Of a stretch of 64,000 nucleotides of DNA, positions 1-9,373 are shown in pieces; within the stretch, counting starts at the first letter, position 1, and the number at the start of each line of letters is the position of its first letter. Under the pieces are notes generated by a model. It was not told where the DNA came from. It did no database searches and saw only the letters and a list, made by a program, of their open reading frames with translations. The position numbers and the translations under genes were made by a program. Origin of the DNA: JAGWRI01 sp963728785 (GTDB lineage Bacteria > Gemmatimonadota > Gemmatimonadetes > Gemmatimonadales > Gemmatimonadaceae); assembly GCA_963728785.1 (NCBI GenBank), contig CAVSKV010000002.1, positions 248,001 to 312,000 of the forward strand. Reading direction: 5' to 3'.

Positions 1-1739
1 GTGTCCACCGTGCTCGCCCACGGGAACAGCGCGTTGTCGACCTCGCGGTTCACCACCGACTGACCGCTCGTGTGGGCATTGATGAACAGCGGGTAGCGCG
101 TCAGGACCTGTCCGGCGGCCGACGGAACCGGAACCATTTCGCTGGCCACGAGATCGTAGGCCAGATCCTGCGCCACCGAAATGCCGAACGGCGCGAGCAC
201 CTGATTCCATCCCACCGGCCTCGAGTACGCCATCGGCGCCTGCGCCGACGGATGCATGCCGTTCACCATGAACAGCCCACTGCCACCGCGGCGGAACAGC
301 TCGGTGAACCGCGCCCGCACCGGGGGCGGCACCGAATCGGGCCCGCCGACGACTACCGCCGTCTTCACGTCGGCCGCCGGCTGCGTGGTGTCGGCCAGCG
401 TCAGCCTGCGCACGTCATACGACTTGTCCAGTTGCGCCTTCAGGATCTGGAAGGTGACGCCAGGGCCGCTCGCCAGATCGAACAGCGCGATCACCGGCTT
501 GTTGGGCAGCGTGAGCGCCTGGATGGCCGTGGCGAGCTGATACTCCAGATCGTTGGTCTCGCTCACGAACGGGATCGTCTGCTTCCTGCCCTCGTACTGG
601 AGGGCGAGGCCGAAGTATCCCCGCTTGACCTGCAACGACGAACGGCCGACGACGTTGAACTGCACGGGCTGGATGCCCAGCCGCTCGGCATCGTTGGCCG
701 CCGCAGTGTCGGCGCCCGGATCGCTCTCCTCCACGCGGATCTTGCCGCGCGCTGCCGACCGCAGGTCCCGCAGCAGATCGTCCACGTCGCGCTTGGTGAG
801 CGCGACCTGCGTGGGCAGGGCGTCGGAGGCGAACTCCTTGATCGTCACGACGTCGGACAATCCGTCCACGATCTGTCGGGTCCCCGGCGACAGCGTATAC
901 GCTCGACCGGGGGTGAGATCGAGCCGGCCGTTGATGTAGCTCCCCATCAGATTCACGACGACCAGCGTGGCGACGGCCAGGCCTACGCCAATCACCAGCC
1001 GCCGCCGCGCCGCCCGGCCGGGCGCCAACTTGCGACCGAGCAGCGTGCCGTAGGCGAGCGCCAGGAAGATGCCGGCGAGCGACAGAAAGTAGATCGCATC
1101 GCGCAGATCGATCACGCCGCGGCCCATGTTCTGGAAGTGCGACAGCACCCCCAGATGCGCCGCGATCGTGCCCAGCGTGGGTGGCAGCCCCACGATCAGC
1201 GGATTGAGTCCGAACAGAATGAGCACGAACATCACGGCCACGCCAAGGATGAACGCCGTGATCTGGCTGCGCGCCACGCTCGACGCCCACACCCCCACGC
1301 CCACCAGCCCGAGGGCGAGCAGCCCGGCGCCCACGTACTGCGCCGCGATCGGCCCCCATTGCAGCGTGGCGCCCAGCGTCAATGCCAGCGGAATGGGCAC
1401 CGTGAGCAGCAGGCCGATCCAGAGGAAGATCACCGCCCCCGCGAACTTGCCGAGCAGCAGTTCGAATTCGCTCACCGGCTGGGTGAGCACTACTTCGAGC
1501 ACGCCGCTCCGCGCGTCCTCGGCCAGCGTTCGCATGGCCACCGCTGGCACGAAGAACAGGAACAGCCATGGCAGCAGGTCGAGCATCGGCCGCAGCGTCG
1601 CCTCCCCGTCCATATACGTCTGGCGGAAGTACATGAACGCATTGATGGCCAGGAACACCACCAGCAGGACGTAGCCGGTGGGATGGTCGAACAGCGCCTT
1701 CACTTCGCGGCGGGCAATGGTCCAGATGCGGCGGATCAT
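1..1739 (-). CDS. ABC-2 permease fused to GldG-like auxiliary domain (partial, runs off left edge)
   Basis: Membrane subunit of an ABC exporter, probably paired with the ATPase just upstream. Reading leftward from ATG at 1739, the frame stays open to the window edge (about 579 codons). The first part (roughly residues 1-240) has several hydrophobic segments typical of ABC-2 permeases. A basic linker follows, then another membrane segment and a large soluble region typical of GldG / ABC-type auxiliary proteins (for example ITLKEF-like start, then a domain rich in short alpha/beta elements). Its ATG overlaps the TGA of the ATPase gene (ATGA), which supports translational coupling. Family knowledge: such pairs occur in GldAFG gliding/secretion systems and in many non-gliding bacteria, so gliding should not be inferred. 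The C-terminus is missing from the window. Confidence 0.85.
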   Translation of the reverse strand, partial: MIRRIWTIARREVKALFDHPTGYVLLVVFLAINAFMYFRQTYMDGEATLRPMLDLLPWLFLFFVPAVAMRTLAEDARSGVLEVVLTQPVSEFELLLGKFAGAVIFLWIGLLLTVPIPLALTLGATLQWGPIAAQYVGAGLLALGLVGVGVWASSVARSQITAFILGVAVMFVLILFGLNPLIVGLPPTLGTIAAHLGVLSHFQNMGRGVIDLRDAIYFLSLAGIFLALAYGTLLGRKLAPGRAARRRLVIGVGLAVATLVVVNLMGSYINGRLDLTPGRAYTLSPGTRQIVDGLSDVVTIKEFASDALPTQVALTKRDVDDLLRDLRSAARGKIRVEESDPGADTAAANDAERLGIQPVQFNVVGRSSLQVKRGYFGLALQYEGRKQTIPFVSETNDLEYQLATAIQALTLPNKPVIALFDLASGPGVTFQILKAQLDKSYDVRRLTLADTTQPAADVKTAVVVGGPDSVPPPVRARFTELFRRGGSGLFMVNGMHPSAQAPMAYSRPVGWNQVLAPFGISVAQDLAYDLVASEMVPVPSAAGQVLTRYPLFINAHTSGQSVVNREVDNALFPWASTVD

Positions 1740-2716
1740 GCGCCTGCCTCCCCGGTCGCACTCGTGGCCTCGCTCGCGGCCCCGTCGGACACGCCCGTCA
1801 ACTGGCGGAACAGGTCTTCCAGACTCCCCGTGTCCTGGTGGAGTTCGTAGAGCGTCCACCCCTCGGTCTTTGCCATCTCGAAAATGCGGGGGCGCAGGTC
1901 CGTGTCCGCCGACGCCGTCACTTGCGCGCGCCACCGGCCGTCCCCCGCGTCCTGCACGTCCACGTTCCGGACGCCCGGCAGCGCCGCCAGCCGCGGCTCG
2001 CCGTTGGCGCCGGCGGCCTCGACGTCTATCCGAACGCCAGCCGTGGCGCGCGTCACCAGTTCGTCCACCGACCCGTCCGCCACCAGCCGGCCCTGATTGA
2101 TGATGAGCAGCCGCGAACACGTATGCTGGACTTCGGGCAGCACGTGGGTGGACAGCATGACCGTGCGCTCGCGCCCCAGGTGCCCGATCAGGTGCCTGAT
2201 CTCCACCCGCTGGTTCGGATCGAGCCCTTCGGTGGGCTCGTCCAGAATGAGGAGATCGGGACGGTGCAGGATGGCGGCCGCCAGTCCCACCCGCTGCTTG
2301 TACCCCTTGGACAGTTCGCCGATCGGCCGATTGAACACCGGCTCGATGGCCGTGGACGCAACGGCTTCATCGGTGGCGCGTGCCCGCTCGGCGCCTGCCA
2401 GCCCGCGCAGCCGGCCCATGAATTCGAGGTATTCGGCCACCAGCATCTCGCCGTACAGCGGATTGTTCTCAGGCAGGAAGCCGATACGGCGCTTGGCGTC
2501 ACGCCCCGATTCGGCCAGCGGCACGCCGTCCAGACGGATCTCGCCGGCGTCGGGCTCGAAGATCTGCGTGATCATGCGCATGGTGGTGGACTTGCCGGCG
2601 CCGTTGGGCCCCAGAAAGCCGACCACCTGCCCGCGATCCACGGTAAACGATACATCGTCCACCGCGGTGATTCCGTCAAAACGTTTGGTGACGCGCTCCA
2701 GGGAAAGAAGCGACAT
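1736..2716 (-). CDS. ABC transporter ATP-binding protein, GldA-like
   Basis: Cytoplasmic ATPase energising the permease/GldG-like protein that follows it. 326 residues. Walker A GPNGAGKST lies near residues 36-44; the signature is LSKGYKQRV, as in GldA-type and drug-export ATPases, rather than LSGGQ. Walker B LLILDEPTEGLDP and the H-loop (STH) follow. After about residue 220 there is the usual C-terminal extension of this subfamily, ending in an Ala/Thr-rich tail. The stop overlaps the start of the permease gene by 4 bases, so the two form one operon. The transported substrate cannot be told from sequence. Confidence 0.92.
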   Translation of the reverse strand: MSLLSLERVTKRFDGITAVDDVSFTVDRGQVVGFLGPNGAGKSTTMRMITQIFEPDAGEIRLDGVPLAESGRDAKRRIGFLPENNPLYGEMLVAEYLEFMGRLRGLAGAERARATDEAVASTAIEPVFNRPIGELSKGYKQRVGLAAAILHRPDLLILDEPTEGLDPNQRVEIRHLIGHLGRERTVMLSTHVLPEVQHTCSRLLIINQGRLVADGSVDELVTRATAGVRIDVEAAGANGEPRLAALPGVRNVDVQDAGDGRWRAQVTASADTDLRPRIFEMAKTEGWTLYELHQDTGSLEDLFRQLTGVSDGAASEATSATGEAGA

Positions 2717-2804
2717 GGGATGGGTTCGTGGAGACTGTCAGGCGAGGCTGGTGGCGCGGCATTCGCGCGGGACGACGGCCAGGCGCACGACCGACCGGCA
2801 ATCT

Positions 2805-2845
2805 TACTAAAAAAATAGCCCGGCGCGTGTCAATCCGCGCCGGGC
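2805..2845 (-). terminator. Rho-independent terminator of the Gly-rich lipoprotein gene
   Basis: A perfect 10-bp inverted repeat (2818-2827 and 2836-2845, arm GCCCGGCGCG) encloses an 8-base loop. On the minus strand it is followed by TATTTTTTTAGT. It lies 32 bases past the stop of the gene ending at 2878 and separates it from the ABC operon. Confidence 0.88.
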
Positions 2846-2877
2846 GTAAGGATTTCGTTAGGACGGCTCGGCGCAGC

Positions 2878-4182
2878 TCAATGCTTCTGCACGCTCTCCG
2901 CGCGTGCGCTCAACCACTGCCGCCAGTCCGAGTCGAGCTGGGGTAACGTCCGGGGACCCGCCGTCTGCGCCGCCAGCACCGCGTCGACCGGCTTGGCGGC
3001 GATCTGCGCGTCGACCAGCTGTCCCAGCAGCGGCGCACCCTCGCGTGTCATCAGGTACCGGCCAAACACCGTTGCCTGGGCCTCGTAGAGTGCCGCGCCG
3101 CGGAGCGGCTCGGCCGGCCGGGAAGCTGACTGCGACCCACCGCGCATTCCCCGACCACCCATGCCGCCACGCCCCATCCCGCCGCCCATGCCACCACCAC
3201 CGAAGCCGCCACCCATGCCGCCCCCGCGGCCGCCATATCCGCCACCGTACCCCCCGCCGTACCCACCACCATTTCCGCCCCCCTGATCGCCGCCGGCCAT
3301 GGCCCCGGGATTGCCGCCCGAGCTGTCGGCGCCGCCGCGACCGGCCACCAGCGGCGCAGGCCGCTGCATGCTGAAGAACTCGTCCAGCGGATAGACGCGC
3401 ACGTTGTCAGCCGAAAGCGCCACCGCCATCCGGTCCACGGTCGTGTCGGGCACGGCGAGTTGGGGCAACATCACCTCCGCCCAATCGGGTACGCGCGGAT
3501 CGCTCACCAGCCCCGTGGAGCCCTGAGCCGGCGGATGACCGGTGAGGCTCGAGGCGCGCGCCGAGAGCCAGGCGCGCATCACGCGGTCGGTGGGAATGAC
3601 CGCGGCACGCTCTTCCCCAGCCGAACCGCTCCGCTGTCCACCGTACCCTTCGCCACCGTAACCGCCACCACCGTAGCCCCCACCGCCATAGCCGCCGCCA
3701 CCCCGGCCACCGCGGCCGCCACGACTGCCACCGTTGTTATTGTTGCCGGTGTTGTTCGCGTTGTTCTTGCGGGCCGCCGGATCGATGAGCGGAATGTCGA
3801 CCACTGGATCCAGGGAGCCCGCGGGCAGCGGCGGCCCCGACGCGAACGTCATCCCACCACTCGCGGTCGGCGCCGCGATGCGATGTACGCTCACCACTAC
3901 CTTGGCGGGCGTGGCTCCGAACAGCTCGGCGTACACGCGGCTCTGCTGCGCCACCGACGAATCGACGTCGGCAATGTCGCGCTTGGCGAACGCCACGATG
4001 TCGTACCCGGGCCCGCTGGTCACCCACGTGCTCTCTCCCGACACTACGCGGGGCGTGGCCTGCACGGCCGCCACGATGGCCGGGTTCTGATCAGGTGGCT
4101 TGGGGCCGCCGGACGCGCAGGCGGCAAGCGCCGCCGCGAGCGCGGCGGCGAGTGGAAGACGGCTTGAGGGCGAACGAAACAT
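2878..4182 (-). CDS. Gly-rich predicted lipoprotein of unknown function
   Basis: 434 residues. The N-terminus is a lipoprotein signal ending in a lipobox LAAC with Cys22 as the lipidation site, so the protein should be membrane-anchored and exported. Three folded-looking parts are separated by two low-complexity stretches: an Asn/Gly/Arg/Tyr-rich run around residues 140-190 with repeated YGGGG units, and a Gly/Met/Arg-rich run around residues 280-345 with repeated GGYGGGYGG and GGMGGG units. The first ordered part (about residues 40-125) reads like the start of a gluzincin peptidase-MA-like domain, but I see no HExxH zinc motif and would not call it a peptidase. It has its own terminator downstream and no obvious operon partner. 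Confidence 0.75.
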   Translation of the reverse strand: MFRSPSSRLPLAAALAAALAACASGGPKPPDQNPAIVAAVQATPRVVSGESTWVTSGPGYDIVAFAKRDIADVDSSVAQQSRVYAELFGATPAKVVVSVHRIAAPTASGGMTFASGPPLPAGSLDPVVDIPLIDPAARKNNANNTGNNNNGGSRGGRGGRGGGGYGGGGYGGGGYGGEGYGGQRSGSAGEERAAVIPTDRVMRAWLSARASSLTGHPPAQGSTGLVSDPRVPDWAEVMLPQLAVPDTTVDRMAVALSADNVRVYPLDEFFSMQRPAPLVAGRGGADSSGGNPGAMAGGDQGGGNGGGYGGGYGGGYGGRGGGMGGGFGGGGMGGGMGRGGMGGRGMRGGSQSASRPAEPLRGAALYEAQATVFGRYLMTREGAPLLGQLVDAQIAAKPVDAVLAAQTAGPRTLPQLDSDWRQWLSARAESVQKH

Positions 4183-4190
4183 GAAGAACG

Positions 4191-4223
4191 ACCCGGGTTT
4201 CGAGACCTACCTTTTACCCGGGT
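4191..4223 (-). terminator. Possible terminator hairpin after the acyl-CoA dehydrogenase gene
   Basis: Two copies of the self-complementary octamer ACCCGGGT (4191-4198, 4216-4223) are separated by 17 bases. They sit 22 bases beyond the stop of the acyl-CoA dehydrogenase gene and just before the lipoprotein start. There is no T-run after the stem, so it may instead be a 5'-leader structure of the lipoprotein mRNA. Confidence 0.35.
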
Positions 4224-4244
4224 TCCGTCCCGAAGTTCGGTACT

Positions 4245-6056
4245 TCAGTCGTCCGTGGCTGCCTCCAGCCCCAGTTCCCCGGTTTCCAGGCTCCGGGCGG
4301 CGATGGCATCCACCCGTTCGTCCTGGTTGCGCCGAAGCCCCCGGATGTTCCGGCGCGCGCGCCGGAAGGCCATGGGAACGAAGATCCGCGCCATGTCCAC
4401 GTGCGGTTTGGCTGCGTCGGTGTCGGGGCCGCCCGCCCGTTCGATCTCCCACGTGACGCGCGACAGCACCGCCGTCGCGAAGAAGATGTCCATGGCCGCA
4501 TTGGCCATCCGTTCCTGGAGGTACTGGCGGTCGAGGATCTTCTTGCCGTGCTTCATAATCACGCTCTCCAGAGCGAGCGCGAGGTTGTGCACCAGTTCGG
4601 CCACCTGGTCGGCTTCCCGGGCCAGCGCCGGGTGCACCTTGGTGAAGCTCGGCTTGGTGATCTGGCGCTTGGCGCGGTCGGTGAGATAGTGGCTTATGGC
4701 GCCCAGCGAATGGAGCGGGTCTTTGAACGCCTTGCCCAGCTCCTTGAGCTTCTCGCCCGGCTGCTGCAGCCCCATCAGGGCGATCAGCGCCCGCAAGATT
4801 TCATTGGTGCCCTCGAAGATCAGGTTGATGCGCGAATCGCGCACGGCCTGCTCATACGGGAATTCCTTGGAATAGCCGATGCCGCCGGCGATCTGCAGGG
4901 CGTCGTTCGACGCCCGGTAGGCCAGTTCACTGGCGAACACCTTGCACGCCGCGGTCTCGAGAGAGAAGTCGATGCCGCCGCGGTCCATCATCCCCCCGGC
5001 CAGCTGCACTGCGGCGTCGGCAGCGTACGTCTCCACGGCGTTGATCGCGATCTTCTTGCGGATCATCTCGAACGACCCGATGGACTTGCCGAACTGCTGC
5101 CGTTCGTTGGCGTACTTGATCGCTTCGCGCATGATGCGCCGCGCGCCGCGCGCCGAGCCCGCAGCCAGGCCGAGGCGACCGGAGTTGAGCACTTCGAGCG
5201 CCACGTGGAAGCCCTGCCCCACGTCGCCCAGGCGGTCTTCCACCGGCACTTTCACGTTCTCGAAGAACACGCCGCGCGTGTCGCTGGCCTTGATCCCCAT
5301 CTTCCGTTCCAGCTTCCCGAGCCGCACGCCGGGCGCGTGCGCGTCGACGATGAACGCCGTCACGCGCTGCTTCTGTTTGCCGTCGATCTGCATGGCCACC
5401 TTGGCGAACACCGTGAAGATGTCGGCGTAGCCGGCGTTGGAGATCCACATCTTCTGGCCGTTGAGCACGTAGTGCGATCCGTCGGCGCTCAGTACGGCGT
5501 TGGCCTTCATGGCCTGCGCGTCGGAGCCGGAGCCCGGCTCGGTGAGGCAGAAGCCCGCCACGTATTCGCCGGTCGCGCACTTGGGCAGGTACTTCTGCTT
5601 CTGCGCTTCCGTGCCGAACAGGATGATGCCCTTGCACCCGATGGACTGGTGGGCGCCGAAATACACCGTGAGTGCGGGATCGGTGCCGCCGAGTTCACCG
5701 AAGACCCTGTTGTACACCTTCGCCGTGGCACCGAAGCCGCCATAGGCCTCGGGAATGCTCAGCCCCATGAGCCCCAGCTCGTGCATCCCCTTGAGCACCT
5801 CGTCGGGAAAGTGGCTGTCATGGTCGAACTTCGCGGAGTCGATGTGGTCGGCGGCGAACGCCCGGAACGAATCGAGGATGGCGTCGAGCGACTCTCTTTC
5901 CTCGGCCGTCAGCGCCGGGAACGGAAAGACGAGGTCTTCGAGGATCTCGCCAAGGAACAGGCTGCGCGTGAATGACGGGTTGACGTCGGGCGCGGCAAGA
6001 TGCGACTGGACGGCTTTGCCGGACGGGCCGGCAGCCGGGGCCGAGGTGGCGGTCAT
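4245..6056 (-). CDS. Acyl-CoA dehydrogenase, long-chain (FadE/VLCAD-like) type
   Basis: FAD-dependent enzyme for the first step of fatty-acid beta-oxidation (acyl-CoA to trans-2-enoyl-CoA). About 603 residues, longer than the 380-residue short/medium-chain type and matching the FadE/ACAD9/VLCAD class with an extra C-terminal helical domain. Visible motifs: CLTEPGSGSDAQ and KMWISNAGYAD in the flavin-binding middle domain, RQQFGKSIGSF, then AGGIGYSKEFP and FEGTNEILRAL, where Glu415 should be the catalytic base. I chose ATG at 6056 over a longer reading from 6218: it has a GGGGGA ribosome site at the right spacing and the extra 54 residues look non-coding. Monocistronic. Confidence 0.93.
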   Translation of the reverse strand: MTATSAPAAGPSGKAVQSHLAAPDVNPSFTRSLFLGEILEDLVFPFPALTAEERESLDAILDSFRAFAADHIDSAKFDHDSHFPDEVLKGMHELGLMGLSIPEAYGGFGATAKVYNRVFGELGGTDPALTVYFGAHQSIGCKGIILFGTEAQKQKYLPKCATGEYVAGFCLTEPGSGSDAQAMKANAVLSADGSHYVLNGQKMWISNAGYADIFTVFAKVAMQIDGKQKQRVTAFIVDAHAPGVRLGKLERKMGIKASDTRGVFFENVKVPVEDRLGDVGQGFHVALEVLNSGRLGLAAGSARGARRIMREAIKYANERQQFGKSIGSFEMIRKKIAINAVETYAADAAVQLAGGMMDRGGIDFSLETAACKVFASELAYRASNDALQIAGGIGYSKEFPYEQAVRDSRINLIFEGTNEILRALIALMGLQQPGEKLKELGKAFKDPLHSLGAISHYLTDRAKRQITKPSFTKVHPALAREADQVAELVHNLALALESVIMKHGKKILDRQYLQERMANAAMDIFFATAVLSRVTWEIERAGGPDTDAAKPHVDMARIFVPMAFRRARRNIRGLRRNQDERVDAIAARSLETGELGLEAATDD

Positions 6057-6186
6057 GCGTGAATCCCCCGAAAGTGGCAAGGCATCAAACGTCCCTATCA
6101 AATGTAGCATTGCCGGGAGGGAGGATTGCGCGCAGTCAGCGAATCCTTGAGCGCGCGTCAGGCGCCGGGACCGGGAGCTTTTGCAA

Positions 6187-6216
6187 GGCGGGCGCCCGGT
6201 TGCCCGAGCGCCCGCC
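6187..6216 (-). terminator. Terminator of the DUF3300 gene
   Basis: A 9-bp perfect inverted repeat, GGCGGGCGC / GCGCCCGCC, with a 12-base loop. It starts 29 bases past the stop at 6246. The minus strand continues with TTGCAAAAG, a weak tail. Confidence 0.55.
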
Positions 6217-6245
6217 ATGGTATCCTGGCTGTGTCAACGACGTGA

Positions 6246-7469
6246 TCAACCGCCGCGGCGGTGCGCGGCGCGGCCGGCGCTCGACGGCGGCGGCGGGCTG
6301 GCGTGCCCCCGAGGAGCGGCCGCGGGAGCGGGTTGCGCCCGACGCTGCTGAACCGCGGGCGCCTGCGAATAGCCGCCGTAGGACCGCCGCTGAACCACAG
6401 GCGCCTGGGAGTAGCCGCCATACGACCGCCGCTGCACCATGGCCGGTTGAGACGAGCCGTACGACCGCGGCTGCACCGCCGGCGCTTGGGAATAGCCGTA
6501 CGACCTACGTTGCGCCGTCCGCGCCTGGTTGGCCGGTTGGCCGCCGTACGCCGACGTCCGGCGCGGGGCTGGCACGTTGGTCACCAACGCCCGCTGGCCG
6601 GCGTTGCTACTCACCATCTGCTCCTGACGGTACCCGGTGCCCTTGTTCAGCACGCCGTGACCGATCGGCACTGCGTACCGCCCGGCGCCGCCGTAGCGCA
6701 CTTGCGCGTAGCCGGGATTGAGGTACACCCCGTTCAGTCGCACGTACGGCCGCGACCGGGCGATCCAACCGCCGCCCATCCAGCCCGTGTAGTAGATCCG
6801 GCCCATCGGCCAATTCCAGTCGTACATCAGCCAGGCGCCGATCGGATAGCCGATGCCGAAGCTGAAGTAGGGATTGAACCCGGCGGTCAGGTACATCGGC
6901 TGATAGAACACGACGGCCGGGTCATATACTGGAACATATATAACCGCCGGCTGGGCGGGCCAGATGCTGATGTAGCCGTCGTCGGACTCCACCTGCTGCT
7001 GCGGCGTGGTCTGCAGGTTGCCCTGCTGCTCGGCCAGCGCACGCATGTGCTGCACCGACTGCATCACGTCGGTGGACTGGCCGGCGTACGCCTGTCCGAG
7101 CGCCGCGGTCCAATCGATCTTCGTGTCCATCATGTTGAGGATCGTGGGATAGTGTGCCACCGCCTTCACGCTCACGTCCCAATACTGATCGTCGATCCCG
7201 TCCGTGCCGTTGGCGCGCACGTACTGCGCCGCCGCCTGGATCTGATCGGGGAACGTGGACGCCAGCAGGACCTGGGCGAGCAACGGATCAGCATACAGCG
7301 CCACGGGCGCAACCAGATTGTCCAATTGGTCCGCACTGAGCGGCTGATATGCCGCCGGCGCGACCGTCGGATTCTGGGCTGCGGCGTTCGCCACGGGCGC
7401 CGCGATCATCCCCAATGCAAGGGCCGACGCTGTGACGAGCGACACTGAAGCAGACAAGATTCTTTTCAT
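6246..7469 (-). CDS. Secreted DUF3300-family protein
   Basis: 407 residues with a Sec signal peptide (positively charged start, hydrophobic stretch, cleavage near ANAAAQ). Residues about 45-210 match the DUF3300 family: the run VAPVALYADPLLAQVLLAST and the later AVIYVPVYDPAVVF are characteristic. A Tyr/Trp/Gly-rich middle part follows (FSFGIGYPIGAWLMYDW). The C-terminal 100 residues are Gln/Arg/Tyr-rich and repetitive, with four to five imperfect units of the form QAPxVQxRSYGGYS, probably disordered. Its biochemical role is unknown; family members are cell-envelope proteins in many Gram-negative bacteria. It stands alone, with a terminator after it and a possible promoter before it. Confidence 0.85.
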   Translation of the reverse strand: MKRILSASVSLVTASALALGMIAAPVANAAAQNPTVAPAAYQPLSADQLDNLVAPVALYADPLLAQVLLASTFPDQIQAAAQYVRANGTDGIDDQYWDVSVKAVAHYPTILNMMDTKIDWTAALGQAYAGQSTDVMQSVQHMRALAEQQGNLQTTPQQQVESDDGYISIWPAQPAVIYVPVYDPAVVFYQPMYLTAGFNPYFSFGIGYPIGAWLMYDWNWPMGRIYYTGWMGGGWIARSRPYVRLNGVYLNPGYAQVRYGGAGRYAVPIGHGVLNKGTGYRQEQMVSSNAGQRALVTNVPAPRRTSAYGGQPANQARTAQRRSYGYSQAPAVQPRSYGSSQPAMVQRRSYGGYSQAPVVQRRSYGGYSQAPAVQQRRAQPAPAAAPRGHASPPPPSSAGRAAHRRGG

Positions 7470-7535
7470 GGCACCCTCCTCCTCTTCTGTAACCTTATGC
7501 GATCAGACCGGGACTGTCCAGCCCGCCTACGTAAT

Positions 7536-7564
7536 TGTATACACGGTCGCAAGCGAAAGTTTCA
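7536..7564 (-). promoter_or_regulatory. Possible promoter of the DUF3300 gene
   Basis: On the minus strand TGAAAC (7564-7559) and TATACA (7541-7536) are separated by 17 bases, 67 bases upstream of the start codon. The -10 hexamer is good; the -35 is poor. Confidence 0.35.
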
Positions 7565-7629
7565 CCGTCAGTTACGTGACAGCTCTGGACCGTGGAAAAC
7601 CTCGATTTCTGGGGTTAATCGGGCGCGCG

Positions 7630-8400
7630 CTAGACCTTCATCCGCTCGAACGCGTAGGTCCCGGCGGCAATCACGAGCACGGTGAACGCCGCCACCACAC
7701 CGAGGTCGAGCGCCACGGGAAAGTGCGACGCGTCGAGCAGCACGCCGCGCAGGCCGTCCACACCGTACGTGAGTGGGTCGAGCAGCGTGAACGGCGCTAG
7801 CCACGCCGGCAGCTTGTCGATGGGAAAGAGCGCGCCCGACAGGAAGAACAGCGGAAACACCACGAAGCTCGATACGAGTTGGAATCCCTCGGGGCTCTCC
7901 ATCATCGAGCCGATGATCAGCCCCATGCTCACGAATGCCACCGTGGTCACGGCGAGCACGACCAGCGCCATCGCCAGCCGGCCGGCGCCCATGTGGAGCC
8001 CCGTGATCGCGCCGGACGCGCTCAACGCGAGCCCCAAGACGAGCAGGATCACGACCTGGATCATCGAGTCGGTGGCACCGCCCGCCACCTTGCCCACGAA
8101 GATCGCCGTGCGCGACACGGGGGCCACGAGCACTTCCTTGAGGAAGTCCACCTTGCGGTCCCACACGATGTACACGCCGAAGAAGATGGACGAGAACAGC
8201 ACCGACTGGGCGAGGATGCCCGGATAGATGAATGCCTGGTAGTTCGTGCCGGGAATGGAGACGCTGCTCCCCAGTCCGCCGCCGAAGATGAACAGCCACA
8301 ACACCGGCGTGACGATCGATGCCACGATGCGCGACTTTTCGCGCAGGAAGACCTTGTACTCGCGGTACCAGATGGCGAGCACCCCATGGATGTCGTTCAT
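7630..8400 (-). CDS. ABC-2 type exporter permease (DrrB-like)
   Basis: 256 residues with about six hydrophobic segments, starting MNDIHGVLAIWYREYKVF and containing the ABC-2 pattern: an early cytoplasmic helix, IVTPVLWLFIFGGGLG, and the late LSGALFPIDKLPAWL loop before the last helices. This last loop is a hallmark of the DrrB/NodJ-type permeases. Only 4 bases separate its start from the stop of the ATPase gene upstream, so the two form an exporter operon. Substrate unknown: family members export drugs, polysaccharides or lipids. Confidence 0.92.
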   Translation of the reverse strand: MNDIHGVLAIWYREYKVFLREKSRIVASIVTPVLWLFIFGGGLGSSVSIPGTNYQAFIYPGILAQSVLFSSIFFGVYIVWDRKVDFLKEVLVAPVSRTAIFVGKVAGGATDSMIQVVILLVLGLALSASGAITGLHMGAGRLAMALVVLAVTTVAFVSMGLIIGSMMESPEGFQLVSSFVVFPLFFLSGALFPIDKLPAWLAPFTLLDPLTYGVDGLRGVLLDASHFPVALDLGVVAAFTVLVIAAGTYAFERMKV

Positions 8401-8404
8401 CGCG

Positions 8405-9364
8405 TCACCGGTGGTGCATCATGCGTTCGGCCCACCCGCCCTCGGCCGACCCTTCGCGGATCGCTCGGCCCGTGAAGTGCAGGAAGACGTCATCGAGCGT
8501 CGGGGAGTGCACCTCCACCGCTTCCACCGTGCCCGCCGCCCGCAGCAGTTCGGGCAGGTGCGCGCTGGCGTCGGTCACGGTGAGCATCAGGTCGTGGTCC
8601 CGGGCCTCGACCTTCTGCACGAACGGCAGCCGTTCCAGCGCGGCCGTGTCGGGGGCGCTCACGCGCATCTTCACGATGTCGCCGCCGATCACGCGCTTGA
8701 GGTTGGCCGGCGTGTCCAGCGCGCGGATGCGCCCCTCGTCCATGATCGCCATGCGGTCGCACAGCCGGTCGACCTCTTCCATATAGTGGGTGGTGATGAT
8801 GACGGTGATGCGCTTGGTGCGCGCTAGGTTCTCGATGTACTCCCACAACTTCTCGCGCGACTGCGGGTCGAGCCCCAGCGTCGGCTCGTCCAGGAACAGC
8901 ACCTTGGGGTCGTGCATCAGACCGCGGGCGAGTTCCAGACGCCGGCGCATGCCGCCCGAGTACTTCTTCACCAGGTCGTCCTTGCGCCCCGTGAGTTCCA
9001 CCAACTCCAGCACCTCGCCGATGCGCCGTTCTCGCAGGGCGGGCGGCATGTGATAGAGCATGCCGTGCACCTTGAGATTCTCGTAGCCGGTGAGAATGTC
9101 GTCGGAGCTGGGGTCCTGGAACACGATGCCGATGGACCGGCGCACCTGCCCCGGCTCGCGCACGATGTCATGGCCGTTGATCGTCGCGGTGCCGGCGGTG
9201 GGGCGGAGAAGCGTGGTGAGCATGAGCAGCGTCGTCGTCTTGCCGGCGCCGTTGGGGCCCAGCAATCCGAAGATCTCCCCCTCGTTCACCGCGAGGGTGA
9301 GATCGTCCACCGCCACGAGCGACTCGTAGCGCTTGGTCAGGTGCTGGGTCTGGATGATCGGCAT
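8405..9364 (-). CDS. ABC transporter ATP-binding protein (DrrA-like)
   Basis: 319 residues. Walker A GPNGAGKT at residues 36-43; Q-loop VFQDPSSDD; signature YSGGMRRRLE; Walker B VLFLDEPTLGLDP; H-loop TTHYMEE. The SGGMRRR signature and the C-terminal domain ending TLDDVFLHFTGR are typical of the DrrA (daunorubicin-resistance) subfamily. It is the first gene of a two-gene operon with the permease. Ribosome binding is unusual: no Shine-Dalgarno is seen, and the leader immediately before the ATG consists of the fold-back repeat at 9374-9453. Confidence 0.93.
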   Translation of the reverse strand: MPIIQTQHLTKRYESLVAVDDLTLAVNEGEIFGLLGPNGAGKTTTLLMLTTLLRPTAGTATINGHDIVREPGQVRRSIGIVFQDPSSDDILTGYENLKVHGMLYHMPPALRERRIGEVLELVELTGRKDDLVKKYSGGMRRRLELARGLMHDPKVLFLDEPTLGLDPQSREKLWEYIENLARTKRITVIITTHYMEEVDRLCDRMAIMDEGRIRALDTPANLKRVIGGDIVKMRVSAPDTAALERLPFVQKVEARDHDLMLTVTDASAHLPELLRAAGTVEAVEVHSPTLDDVFLHFTGRAIREGSAEGGWAERMMHHR

Positions 9365-9373
9365 GGGGAAAAC

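Noticed and set aside
72..1850. 592-residue open frame on the plus strand
   Set aside because: Antisense of the ABC permease/ATPase genes; the protein is His/Arg/Gln-rich without any domain, a usual artefact of high GC.
2878..4182. Peptidase-MA-like metalloprotease call for the Gly-rich lipoprotein
   Set aside because: Some resemblance at the N-terminal domain but no HExxH motif, so no enzymatic claim is made.
4401..5975. 524-residue open frame on the plus strand
   Set aside because: Antisense of the acyl-CoA dehydrogenase; no recognisable fold.
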